A DNA stretch of 64,000 bases, from assembly GCA_900753715.1 (NCBI GenBank), contig CAAEAE010000130.1, positions 5,853-69,852 on the forward strand, in the 5' to 3' direction. Shown one piece after another: positions 47,779-56,386 of the stretch (positions are counted from its first letter, which is position 1; each line of letters begins with the position of its first letter). The notes beneath the pieces were generated by a model. That model was not told the origin of the DNA. It did not search any database and saw only the letters and a list, made by a program, of their open reading frames with translations. The translations under genes and the position numbers were made by a program. The DNA comes from an uncultured Roseburia sp. GTDB lineage: Bacteria; Bacillota_A; Clostridia; Lachnospirales; Lachnospiraceae.

Positions 47779-48943
47779 GTTGATAAAACAGGGCACAATC
47801 CATAATGCGGTGGAAAAAGAGCCGTTTACGTCGGATATTCTGGTGGAGGACGGCAAAATCAAAAAGATTGCACCGGTTCTGGAGGGAAAAATCATCAATG
47901 AGGCAAAAATCATTGATGCGACAGGACTTGATGTCTATCCGGGCTTTGTGGATGCACACTGCCATCTGGGGCTTGACGGCTATGCGGTGGGATTTGCTGG
48001 GGAGGACTTTAACGAGACCGGAGACCCGGTAACGCCGCAGTTATCCGCCATAGATGCGGTAAATCCGCAGGATGAGACCTTCCGGCAGGCGAGGGAAGCC
48101 GGCGTGACCTGCGTGTGCACGGGACCTGGCAGCTCGAATGTCATCGGAGGAACGTTCTGCGCGATTAAGACGACCGGAAACCGGATTGATGAGATGCTTG
48201 TGAAGGAAAAGGCGGCGATGAAGATTGCCTTTGGCGAGAATCCGAAGAGCTGTTACAAGGAAAAAGGAATTTATTCGCGGATGTCGGTTGCGGCAAAGCT
48301 TCGTGAAATGTTTCACAAAGCAATGGAATACGAGGAGAAAAAGCGCGCCGCGGGCTTTCCGGATGCGATTGATTACGCGAAACTGCCGCCGTATGACTGC
48401 AAGTTGGAAGCGTTGCTTCCGGTGATACGAAAGGAACTGCCGATAAAGGCGCACGCACACCGGGCGGACGATATTTTTACGGCGATACGGATTGCAAAGG
48501 AGTTTGAGTTTGACCTGCGGCTAGACCATGTGACAGACGGCGCGCTGATTGCAGAGGAACTTGCGAAGGAGGGTTATCCGGTTGCGGTAGGACCGTCGTT
48601 TGGGCACGCGACAAAGTATGAGTTAAAGAATAAGAGCTTTGAGACGCCGGCAGTGCTTGCGAAGGCGGGCTGTCAGGTGTCGATTATCACGGATTCACCG
48701 GTTATAGAGGAGCGCTATCTGCCGCTTTGCGCGGGGCGTGCCATCTACTGTGGGATGGATGCGTTTGATGCACTAAAGGCGATTACGATTCATGCGGCAA
48801 GGCATATCGGCGTGGAAGACCGTGTCGGGAGCATTGAGGAGGGAAAAGATGCAGATTTTGTGCTGGTAAAAGGAAATCCATTTGCGGTGGATACCGAGAT
48901 TGTGTCTGTGATGATTGACGGGAATGTGGTTGTCCAAAAATAA
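47765..48943 (+). CDS. Amidohydrolase family protein
   Basis: A 392-residue metal-dependent hydrolase of the amidohydrolase superfamily (imidazolonepropionase-like group). Metal ligands are visible in FVDAHCHLG (HxH), KAHAHRADD and the conserved Asp in IITDSPV. The C-terminal beta domain returns at GKDADFVLVKGNPF. The family acts on cyclic amides or amidines; the substrate is not predictable. AGAGAGG precedes the ATG, inside the hairpin loop described for 47707-47778. Whether it is transcribed with ptsI is unclear. Confidence 0.85.
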   Translation: MSGFLLIKQGTIHNAVEKEPFTSDILVEDGKIKKIAPVLEGKIINEAKIIDATGLDVYPGFVDAHCHLGLDGYAVGFAGEDFNETGDPVTPQLSAIDAVNPQDETFRQAREAGVTCVCTGPGSSNVIGGTFCAIKTTGNRIDEMLVKEKAAMKIAFGENPKSCYKEKGIYSRMSVAAKLREMFHKAMEYEEKKRAAGFPDAIDYAKLPPYDCKLEALLPVIRKELPIKAHAHRADDIFTAIRIAKEFEFDLRLDHVTDGALIAEELAKEGYPVAVGPSFGHATKYELKNKSFETPAVLAKAGCQVSIITDSPVIEERYLPLCAGRAIYCGMDAFDALKAITIHAARHIGVEDRVGSIEEGKDADFVLVKGNPFAVDTEIVSVMIDGNVVVQK

Positions 48944-48993
48944 AATTTTTCTTATCCAACCGGAAACATTTCCTTAAATAAACCGTGTGGTTC

Positions 48994-49022
48994 TTGACGA
49001 AGGCTAAAAGCAGGCATACAGT
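48994..49022 (+). promoter_or_regulatory. Promoter of the orphan dnaK gene
   Basis: TTGACG (48994-48999) and TACAGT (49017-49022) with a 17-base spacer. I see no CIRCE element (HrcA operator) between it and the gene. Confidence 0.55.
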
Positions 49023-49058
49023 CATAGATAGAACGAAAGAAAGGCATGGTTTTAAATT

Positions 49059-50846
49059 ATGGGAAAAGTAATTGGCATTGATTTGGGGACTACGAATAGC
49101 TGTGTGGCGGTTTTGGAGAACGGAAATCCGGTCGTGATTCCGAATGCGGAGGGCGGACGCACCACGCCGTCAGTGGTTGCATTTACGAAGGATGGAGAGC
49201 GGTTAGTCGGAGATGTGGCAAGGCGTCAGGCGGCGGTCAACACGGAGCGCACGTTTTTCTCCATCAAGCGTGAGATGGGAGGCAGCTTCCGTGCCAAAAT
49301 CGATGGCAAGCTTTACTCACCGCAGGAAATTTCTGCGATGGTGCTGCGCAAACTGAAAAAAGACGCAGAGAGCTATCTTGGAGAGTCCGTGCAGGAAGCG
49401 GTCATTACGGTTCCGGCATACTTTAACGATGCCCAGAGGCAGGCGACAAAGGACGCCGGAAGGATTGCGGGGTTAAACGTGCTTCGTATCATCAACGAGC
49501 CGACCTCCGCGGCATTGGCATATGGCCTGGACCACGGGGCACCGCAGAAAATCATGGTGTACGATTTAGGCGGCGGCACGTTTGACGTCTCTGTCATTGA
49601 AATCGGGGACAATCTGATTGAGGTACTTGCAACCGCTGGGGACAATCATCTCGGCGGGGATGATTTTGATGCACGGTTAGCGGACTATATTGTATCGGAA
49701 TATCGAAAGACCGAGCGGATTGATTTGTCAAAGGATGCAACGGCAATGCAGCGTGTGCGGGAGGAGGCAGAGAAAGCAAAAAAGGCGCTCTCTGCATCTG
49801 CAACCGTAGAAATAAACCTTCCGTTTATCACGACCCAACGCGGAGAGGCAAAGCATCTTGACATGAACATCACCAGAGCGCAGTTTGAGGAACTGACGGC
49901 AGATTTGGTGGAGCGGACAAGAGGTCCGGTCACACAGGCATTATCGGATGCCGGAATCTCTTCGGGAGAGCTTGGGATGGTACTGCTTGTCGGAGGCTCA
50001 ACCCGTATGCCGGCTGTCGTGGAAAAGGTGCGGCAGATGACCGGAAAGGAACCGTCTAAGAATTTAAATCCGGATGAGTGTGTGGCACTCGGCGCAGCGG
50101 TACAGGGCGGCAAACTTGGCGGACAGCTTGTGGCAGGAAGTGCGGCGGCAGAGATTATTCTGATGGATGTCACACCGTTATCACTCTCCATTGAAACCTT
50201 AGGCGGCGTTGCGACAAAGCTGATTGACCGCAACACTCCGATTCCGACCAGACACAGCAAGATTTTCAGTACGGCAGGGAACTTCCAGACCTCGGTGGAA
50301 ATCAAGGTATTGCAGGGCGAGCGCCAGTTTGCAAGAGACAATAAGCTTCTCGGCAATTTCAAGCTTTCCGGCATAAAGCCGGCAATGGCGGGCGTGCCGC
50401 AGATAGAGGTGACGTTTGACATTGATGCCAATGGCATCGTGCAGGTGTCCGCGAAGGATTTAGGCACCGGAAAACAACAGCAGATTACGATTACGTCGAG
50501 CAGTAATATGTCGGATGCGGACATTGAGCGTGCCATCCGCGAAGCGGCAGAATACGAGGCGACGGACGGAGAACGCCGTGCATATGTGGATGTGCGCAAC
50601 GAATCCGAGACGTTAATCCGCCGCACGCAGGCGGCACTTTCGGAGGCAAAGAAGAATAAGACGATAGACAAGGCTTCTGTAAAACAGATAAAATCCGACC
50701 TTTCTTATCTTGAAAAACTCGTAAAACGGATTCGCCCGGGAGATGTGAGCATGGAGCAGGCAAACGAGCTGACAAGGGCGAAACAGGCATTGGAGGCGTC
50801 CGCAGCATCGATTTTAGGGCAGGATGAGAACTCAAGCAATCGTTGA
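49059..50846 (+). CDS. DnaK-family Hsp70 chaperone, standalone copy
   Basis: A 595-residue Hsp70. ATPase domain: [37 protein letters not shown]; substrate domain follows at LSIETLGGV. It is shorter than a typical DnaK (about 610-640) and lacks the acidic disordered tail. No grpE, dnaJ or hrcA is nearby, and no CIRCE element, so this is probably a second, specialised Hsp70 rather than the heat-shock copy. The ribosome site is unusually weak (AAAGGC about 14 bases before the ATG). Confidence 0.9.
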   Translation: MGKVIGIDLGTTNSCVAVLENGNPVVIPNAEGGRTTPSVVAFTKDGERLVGDVARRQAAVNTERTFFSIKREMGGSFRAKIDGKLYSPQEISAMVLRKLKKDAESYLGESVQEAVITVPAYFNDAQRQATKDAGRIAGLNVLRIINEPTSAALAYGLDHGAPQKIMVYDLGGGTFDVSVIEIGDNLIEVLATAGDNHLGGDDFDARLADYIVSEYRKTERIDLSKDATAMQRVREEAEKAKKALSASATVEINLPFITTQRGEAKHLDMNITRAQFEELTADLVERTRGPVTQALSDAGISSGELGMVLLVGGSTRMPAVVEKVRQMTGKEPSKNLNPDECVALGAAVQGGKLGGQLVAGSAAAEIILMDVTPLSLSIETLGGVATKLIDRNTPIPTRHSKIFSTAGNFQTSVEIKVLQGERQFARDNKLLGNFKLSGIKPAMAGVPQIEVTFDIDANGIVQVSAKDLGTGKQQQITITSSSNMSDADIERAIREAAEYEATDGERRAYVDVRNESETLIRRTQAALSEAKKNKTIDKASVKQIKSDLSYLEKLVKRIRPGDVSMEQANELTRAKQALEASAASILGQDENSSNR

Positions 50847-50880
50847 AAAAGAGGAATGTGTGAACTCAAGTACACGTTGA
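50828..50880 (+). repeat. Direct repeat at the end of dnaK
   Basis: GAACTCAAG-N5-GTTGA occurs at 50828-50846 and again at 50862-50880, 34 bases apart. The first copy includes the dnaK stop codon; the second includes the possible -35 (TTGATA, 50877-50882) of the ABC exporter promoter, whose -10 would be TATGCT (50899-50904). Confidence 0.55.
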
Positions 50881-50901
50881 TAGACAGCAAATCCTGCGTA
50901 T

Positions 50902-50952
50902 GCTAGCATGGAATCATCAATGAGAACGTTTGATTGATGATTCAATGCTGGC
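50902..50952 (+). promoter_or_regulatory. Leader hairpin of the ABC exporter operon
   Basis: Arms GAATCATCAAT (50911-50921) and ATTGATGATTC (50933-50943) form 11 perfect pairs; beyond a single mismatch GCTAGCAT (50902-50909) pairs with ATGCTGGC (50945-50952). Loop is 11 bases. There is no T run, so it is not a simple terminator; it lies at the predicted 5' end of the transcript. Confidence 0.6.
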
Positions 50953-50982
50953 GGGGATTGTCGGCGGGAAGGCTTGGGACAC

Positions 50983-52833
50983 ATGAAGGACAAAAAAGAA
51001 CAACAGACAAAAAATCCATACCATACATCTTATGGGTTATGGAACAACATTTCTTACATCTGCAAAAATATGGTAAAGATAGACCGGTGGTTTCTGGTGC
51101 TGATTCCGATTGGAATGGTCTGTACGCCAATGATGCAGTATCTGTGGACATTTATTTCCAAATTTGTAATTGATACAATCACAAACGAGCAGGGGACAGG
51201 ACAGCTTTCGAAGCTGCTTCTGATTTTTATTGTGCTTCAGTTAATCGCTGCAATGTTAAATACATACTATGGTTGTAATATATGGTGGCGTTTTATTCAT
51301 GCCCGTCTGTGCATGATTCAGAAACAGAATTTAAAAATCATGCGCATCAACTATGAGCATCTGGAAAATCCCGATGTGATGGACTGCTACGAGAGAGCCG
51401 GGCAGGCATGTAATAATAATATGAACGGTGTCGAGGGGATGATGCGTGAAGGTGCAGAGTTCTTAAAATCTCTTGCAGTTGTTCTTGTCGGACTTGCAAT
51501 TATGGGGTCTTTAAATCTGTGGATGGTGCTTCTCGTGTTCGCGGTGACCGTGTTAAACTTTCTGTTTCGGAATTACACAAGCCGCACAGCGAAGAAAAAG
51601 GTCTGGGACCCGTTGGCACCCTGGTGGAGAAAAAATCAGTATATGCAGAATACCACGACGGATTTTGCCGCGGCAAAGGATATCCGGATGTTTGGGTTAA
51701 AAGACTGGCTTTGTGACAAGTACCGGGACCTTGCGAAGGATCGCTGCGATGCACAGCGGGAAAATGAAAGGCTCTGGAGAAATGCGGGCTTTGCCGGAGC
51801 CGCTACCTGGCTTGTTTCACAGGCAGGTGTGTACGCGTATCTGATTTGTCAGGTAATTCAGGGAAATGTGACTATCGGTGATTTCACGATGTATACGGCA
51901 TCGTTTGCAACCTTTTTTAATTTTATAAATGAATTGCTCACACACGCGGGAAATCTTCTGGCGTGCAGCAGGGAGGTGGACGATTTCCGGAGCTTTCTCG
52001 ATTTTTGGGGAGGAGACGAAGAGGACGGCGGAATCCCGGTTCCAAAACTTGACTCCTACGAGTTTACGTTCAAAAACGTATCGTTTCGTTATCCGAAGGC
52101 AGAAGCCTATGCTTTAAAGAACTTAAATCTCACGGTAAAAGCGGGAGAACGGTTAGCCGTTGTGGGCTTAAACGGTGCCGGAAAATCGACATTTATCAAG
52201 CTTTTGCTGCGCCTTTATGAGCCGACAGAGGGAGAAATCCTCTTAAATGGCGTAAATGTTAAGGATTATAACAGGCATGATTATTATCAGGTGTTTGCAC
52301 CGGTATTTCAGACCGTAGAGCTTTTTGCATTTCCACTGGCAGAAAATATTTCCATGCAGGCACCGGATGAAACCGATGCGAAAAAAGCGGAGGAATGTTT
52401 ACAGGCGGCAGGATTGAAGGAGAAATTAGAGGCACTGCCAAAGGGTGTAAAGACCGAGGTGTTAAAGGTGATTTACGATGACGGCGTGGATTTCTCCGGC
52501 GGCGAGAAGCAGAAGATTGCGCTCGCAAGGGCACTCTATAAGGACGCTCCGGTGGTAGTTCTCGATGAGCCGACGGCGGCACTTGACGCGGTGGCGGAAA
52601 GCCGTCTCTATGAGGATTTCGATAAACTTATCGGCGGCAAGACGGCGGTCTACATCAGCCACAGACTCAGCTCTACACAGTTTTGCAATCATGTGGCAAT
52701 GTTTTCGGGCGGTGAGATGGTCGAGTACGGAACGCATAAGAGCCTGTTAGAACAGAATGGGGAGTATGCAAAGATGTTCCGTATCCAGGCACAGTATTAT
52801 ATGGAAGAAAGCGGGGAAGAGGCCGATGCGTGA
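50983..52833 (+). CDS. ABC transporter, membrane plus ATPase fusion (first subunit)
   Basis: A 616-residue half-transporter: about six membrane helices (residues 30-330) and an ATPase domain with Walker A GLNGAGKSTFIKLLLRLYEP, signature FSGGEKQKIALARAL, Walker B VVVLDEPTAALD and the H-loop YISHR. The type is that of exporters of peptides, lipids or drugs. It starts behind GGGAAGG (ATG at 50983). The stop overlaps the start of the second half-transporter (ATGCGTGA), so the two probably form a heterodimer. Cargo unknown. Confidence 0.9.
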   Translation: MKDKKEQQTKNPYHTSYGLWNNISYICKNMVKIDRWFLVLIPIGMVCTPMMQYLWTFISKFVIDTITNEQGTGQLSKLLLIFIVLQLIAAMLNTYYGCNIWWRFIHARLCMIQKQNLKIMRINYEHLENPDVMDCYERAGQACNNNMNGVEGMMREGAEFLKSLAVVLVGLAIMGSLNLWMVLLVFAVTVLNFLFRNYTSRTAKKKVWDPLAPWWRKNQYMQNTTTDFAAAKDIRMFGLKDWLCDKYRDLAKDRCDAQRENERLWRNAGFAGAATWLVSQAGVYAYLICQVIQGNVTIGDFTMYTASFATFFNFINELLTHAGNLLACSREVDDFRSFLDFWGGDEEDGGIPVPKLDSYEFTFKNVSFRYPKAEAYALKNLNLTVKAGERLAVVGLNGAGKSTFIKLLLRLYEPTEGEILLNGVNVKDYNRHDYYQVFAPVFQTVELFAFPLAENISMQAPDETDAKKAEECLQAAGLKEKLEALPKGVKTEVLKVIYDDGVDFSGGEKQKIALARALYKDAPVVVLDEPTAALDAVAESRLYEDFDKLIGGKTAVYISHRLSSTQFCNHVAMFSGGEMVEYGTHKSLLEQNGEYAKMFRIQAQYYMEESGEEADA

Positions 52834-54661
52834 GAAGAAAAAGAAATCATCTGAAAATAGTACGAAATTTGTAGGTAAAACACTTGCATTTATGTTAAAA
52901 ACGGCAGCAAAGGAAAAGCCATCCCTGTTTTTCTGCTATCTGGGGCTGTTTCTTGCCGAACTTGCAATGAATCTTAAAAATATTCTGATTCCAAAGTTTT
53001 TGATTGATGAACTGTTACTTGTCATAAATGGTGCTCCGGTGGAAAGTCATCTGCATACGATTATTGTCTGGGCCCTGCTTTTGGTGGGAATTGACTTTGT
53101 GGCGACTGGGTGTAAGAACATCGCAGAAAGCATCAAAAATACGTTAGGAGAATGGTTTAACCAGTATTTTGCGGTGATGCTCTCAGAGCACGCCATGGGA
53201 ATGGACTATGAACACACGGAAAATCCACAGGCGCTTGACCAGTTAAATAAGGCAAAGGAAGGCATTTCGTGGTACAGCGGCGGAGTGGTAGGGATTCTGG
53301 ATTATTTTTATCAGATCGTTTTAAACGTTACGATTTTTGTAAGCGTTGCGGCAATTATTCTGGTGAAATGCCCGCTGATTTTCCCGGTACAGATTGTGGC
53401 ATTGCTTTTCGATTCTTTTTATAACGCAAAGATTAATAAGAAAGAGGAAGAAAATTTCCTGAAACTCGCTAAGATTAACCGGATGTTTGGCTATGTGCTG
53501 TACCGTCTGGTGAGCTTTGAATATGGAAAGGATATCAGACTTTATAACAGCAGCGGTCTGATGGCACAGAAGGCGGATGCCTATACGGAAGATACGACAA
53601 ATATCTGGAAAGATGGGGCAATTGCAGGGGAAAAGAATCTTTTAAAAATGGATGTTGTCAACTGCCTGCGTGCCGGAATCAGCTATTTTTATATCGGATT
53701 CCTTGCAGTAGCAAAGAAAATTTCCATCGGAGATTTTTCTATGTGTATTTCAGCCTCAGCGTCGCTGTACTCCAGCCTGAATCGGATGATTGACTGCGGA
53801 ATGGAGATTCGCAAGCGCTGTAATTATGCGTACCAGTTTCTGCTGTTTCTCGAATACCCAAGGGCAATGCAGACGGGGGAGAAGAAGGTGTCCGGCGGGG
53901 AGCATGTGATAGAGTTTTCGGATGTGAGCTTTCGCTATCCGAGGTCGGAAAAATATGTGCTGCGCCACATTAACCTTACCATCCATTCGGGAGAGCATCT
54001 CTCCATTGTGGGCTTAAACGGTGCCGGAAAAACGACATTTATTAAACTTTTATGCCGCTTGTACGCTGTTACAGAGGGAAAAATATACATTGATGGCGTG
54101 GATATCATGGAGTATTCCGAGGAGGAGTACCGGAAATTGTTCGCAGTGGTTTTTCAGGACTTTAAGTTGTTTGCGTTTACACTGCGGGAGAACATTACGC
54201 TTGGGGATTGGGATTTTTCCGAGGAGGAGATTGCGCGTGTCCTGAAGCTGTCCGGCTTTGATGAGGATGCAGGAAAGCTCGAAAAGGGGCTTGATACCAT
54301 GATTTATAAGAGTTTTGATGAGAAGGGAACGGAGCTTTCCGGCGGACAGCAGCAGAAGGTGGCAATCAGCCGGGCGTTATACCGCAATGCGCCGATTGTG
54401 ATTCTCGACGAGCCGACGGCGGCGCTTGACCCGGTGGCAGAATACGATATTTACCGCAAGTTTAACAGTTTAGTCGGCGGGAAGACGGCGATTTATATTT
54501 CACACCGGCTTTCAAGCTGTAAATTCTGTGACCATATCGCGGTGTTTGCAGAGGACACTATCAAAGAGTATGGCACGCATGAGGAGCTGGTACATAAGAA
54601 GGACGGAATTTATGCGCAGATGTTTTTCACGCAGGCAAAGCATTACATTGACATTGCATAG
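52826..54661 (+). CDS. ABC transporter, membrane plus ATPase fusion (second subunit)
   Basis: A 611-residue half-transporter, partner of the preceding gene. After a basic N-terminal stretch (REKKKKSSENS) come about six membrane helices, then the ATPase domain: GLNGAGKTTFIKLLCRLY, signature ELSGGQQQKVAISRAL, VILDEPTAALD and YISHR. Signature and Walker motifs are complete in both halves, unlike many heterodimers that keep only one active site. The start at 52826 lies within the end of the first gene behind GGGGAAGAGG. Confidence 0.9.
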   Translation: MREKKKKSSENSTKFVGKTLAFMLKTAAKEKPSLFFCYLGLFLAELAMNLKNILIPKFLIDELLLVINGAPVESHLHTIIVWALLLVGIDFVATGCKNIAESIKNTLGEWFNQYFAVMLSEHAMGMDYEHTENPQALDQLNKAKEGISWYSGGVVGILDYFYQIVLNVTIFVSVAAIILVKCPLIFPVQIVALLFDSFYNAKINKKEEENFLKLAKINRMFGYVLYRLVSFEYGKDIRLYNSSGLMAQKADAYTEDTTNIWKDGAIAGEKNLLKMDVVNCLRAGISYFYIGFLAVAKKISIGDFSMCISASASLYSSLNRMIDCGMEIRKRCNYAYQFLLFLEYPRAMQTGEKKVSGGEHVIEFSDVSFRYPRSEKYVLRHINLTIHSGEHLSIVGLNGAGKTTFIKLLCRLYAVTEGKIYIDGVDIMEYSEEEYRKLFAVVFQDFKLFAFTLRENITLGDWDFSEEEIARVLKLSGFDEDAGKLEKGLDTMIYKSFDEKGTELSGGQQQKVAISRALYRNAPIVILDEPTAALDPVAEYDIYRKFNSLVGGKTAIYISHRLSSCKFCDHIAVFAEDTIKEYGTHEELVHKKDGIYAQMFFTQAKHYIDIA

Positions 54662-54712
54662 GTGTGGCAGACTGGTCGGATTTTTGCGGTAGAAAGGGAA
54701 GAAAAAACCACG

Positions 54713-54741
54713 TTGTAATCGCATCCGGGATATTCTAAAAT
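54713..54741 (+). promoter_or_regulatory. Promoter of the GH43 gene
   Basis: TTGTAA (54713-54718) and TAAAAT (54736-54741) with a 17-base spacer, 36 bases before the ATG. Confidence 0.65.
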
Positions 54742-54777
54742 GAAATCAGAATGTGTTGATGACAGGAGGAGAGATTG

Positions 54778-56283
54778 ATGAGATATACGAATCCGATTGT
54801 AAAAGGATTTTACCCGGACCCCAGTGTGTGCGAGGCAAACGGAAAATATTATCTGGTGTGCAGTTCGTTTCAGTATTTTCCGGGAGTACCGCTGTTTGAG
54901 AGCGAGGACCTGGTAAACTGGAAGCAGATTGGTCATGTGCTGACCAGAAAAAGCCAGGTAATGTTAGACGGTGTGCGCAGCTCCGGCGGTGTATTTGCCC
55001 CGACAATCCGCTACTATGACGGCAGATTTTACATGACCACGAATAACAATTCCACGAATGAAAATTTTTATGTATACACGGATGACATTTACGGCGAGTG
55101 GTCGGACCCGGTGAATGTGGAGATGGATGGAATCGACCCATCCCTGTATTTTGAGAACGGCAGAGCCTACTATATGACAAACGGGCATGATGATGCCGGA
55201 AATGCAGGAATTGTGCAGTGCGAGATTGAGATTGCGACCGGAAAGAAGCTGACAGAAAGCCGTGTTATCTGGCAGGGCAGCGGCGGTCGTTATCTCGAGA
55301 GCCCGCATCTTTACAAGATAAACGGAACCTATTATGTGATGGCGGCAGAGGGTGGAACGGAGTACGGACATATGGTAACGTATGCAAAATCCGATTCGGT
55401 CTGGGGACCGTTTGAGCCGTATGCGATGAATCCGGTGCTGACAAACCGCAACAAGGCGCCGTATCTCATTCAGGCAATCGGACACGGCGATTTGATTTGT
55501 GACCGTTACGGCGACTGGCATATTTTATGCCTGGGCTTCCGGCAGATTGATATCTGGCAGCCGTTCCATCACCTCGGCAGGGAGGTTTTCCTGATGCCTG
55601 TGCAGTTTGGAAAGGATGGCTGGTTTACGGCAGGACTGGACGGAACGGCAGATGAGAGTTATGAGATTCAAAGCGAAGCAGGATGCGTGCAGCAGGAGAA
55701 GAAATGTTATACCTTTGAGAATACCTCGTGGAATCTGGACTGGTGCTATCTGAGACACCCGCATCCGGAAAATTATGAGTGCAGGGAAAACAGTCTTGTA
55801 CTTCATGGAACCTCCGTCACATTGGATGAGGTGGATTCTCCTACATTTATCGGACTCCGCCAGAAAGATTTTTCGATGGAATTAAAGTGTGAGGTAGCAT
55901 TAGAAGAGCCGCAGAGCGAGGTGGAAGCCGGTGTTACAATGTATATGACAGAGGACGAACACTATGATATCGCAGTCCGCCGGACAAAAGAAGGCTGTGA
56001 AGCCGTCTTAAAGCTGAATATTGGCGGAATTAAGCATCTTCAAAACCGTATCGCATTAGAGGGAGACCATGCAGAACTTATTGTGCGTGCAGACCGTTTA
56101 CAGTACCATTTCTTTGTAAAGACCGCGCAGGGAGAGGTGGAGCTTGGTAGTGCCTTTACAAAGTACTTATCGAGTGAGGTCGCAAGCGGATTTACCGGTG
56201 TTGTCATGGGACTTTATGCCATTGGAAAAGGAAATGCAGAGTTTAGAGGGTTCTCTGTGAACTATCAGGATGCAGAAAAATAA
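54778..56283 (+). CDS. Glycoside hydrolase family 43 (xylosidase/arabinofuranosidase type)
   Basis: A 501-residue two-domain enzyme. The five-bladed propeller domain has the catalytic base Asp14 in GFYPDPSVCE, the middle Asp in GIDPSLYF and the acid Glu (about residue 174) in LESPHLYKINGTYY; the C-terminal part (about 315-500) is a beta sandwich (DUF1349-like). This arrangement occurs in beta-xylosidases and arabinofuranosidases. No signal peptide: it acts on imported oligosaccharides. AGGAGG lies eight bases before the ATG at 54778. It stands alone. Confidence 0.9.
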   Translation: MRYTNPIVKGFYPDPSVCEANGKYYLVCSSFQYFPGVPLFESEDLVNWKQIGHVLTRKSQVMLDGVRSSGGVFAPTIRYYDGRFYMTTNNNSTNENFYVYTDDIYGEWSDPVNVEMDGIDPSLYFENGRAYYMTNGHDDAGNAGIVQCEIEIATGKKLTESRVIWQGSGGRYLESPHLYKINGTYYVMAAEGGTEYGHMVTYAKSDSVWGPFEPYAMNPVLTNRNKAPYLIQAIGHGDLICDRYGDWHILCLGFRQIDIWQPFHHLGREVFLMPVQFGKDGWFTAGLDGTADESYEIQSEAGCVQQEKKCYTFENTSWNLDWCYLRHPHPENYECRENSLVLHGTSVTLDEVDSPTFIGLRQKDFSMELKCEVALEEPQSEVEAGVTMYMTEDEHYDIAVRRTKEGCEAVLKLNIGGIKHLQNRIALEGDHAELIVRADRLQYHFFVKTAQGEVELGSAFTKYLSSEVASGFTGVVMGLYAIGKGNAEFRGFSVNYQDAEK

Positions 56284-56303
56284 AAAATAGAAAGAAAAAA
56301 ACG

Positions 56304-56345
56304 GACAGTCGCTTTCACAATGCTTTATTTGTGAAAGCGGCTGTC
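56304..56345. terminator. Shared terminator of the GH43 and GH5 genes
   Basis: A 17-pair stem (56304-56320 / 56329-56345, with one G-T pair) lies between the convergent genes, with an A-rich run on the left (56283-56300) that gives U-rich ends to the minus-strand transcript. Confidence 0.75.
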
Positions 56346-56386
56346 GTATTTTGACTATCTTATTCTATGTTTACTGTTTCAGAAAA

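Noticed and set aside
52757..52825. Earlier start for the second ABC gene inside the first
   Set aside because: The extra residues are out-of-frame translation of the first subunit; the ATG at 52826 has a ribosome site and gives the usual stop-start overlap.
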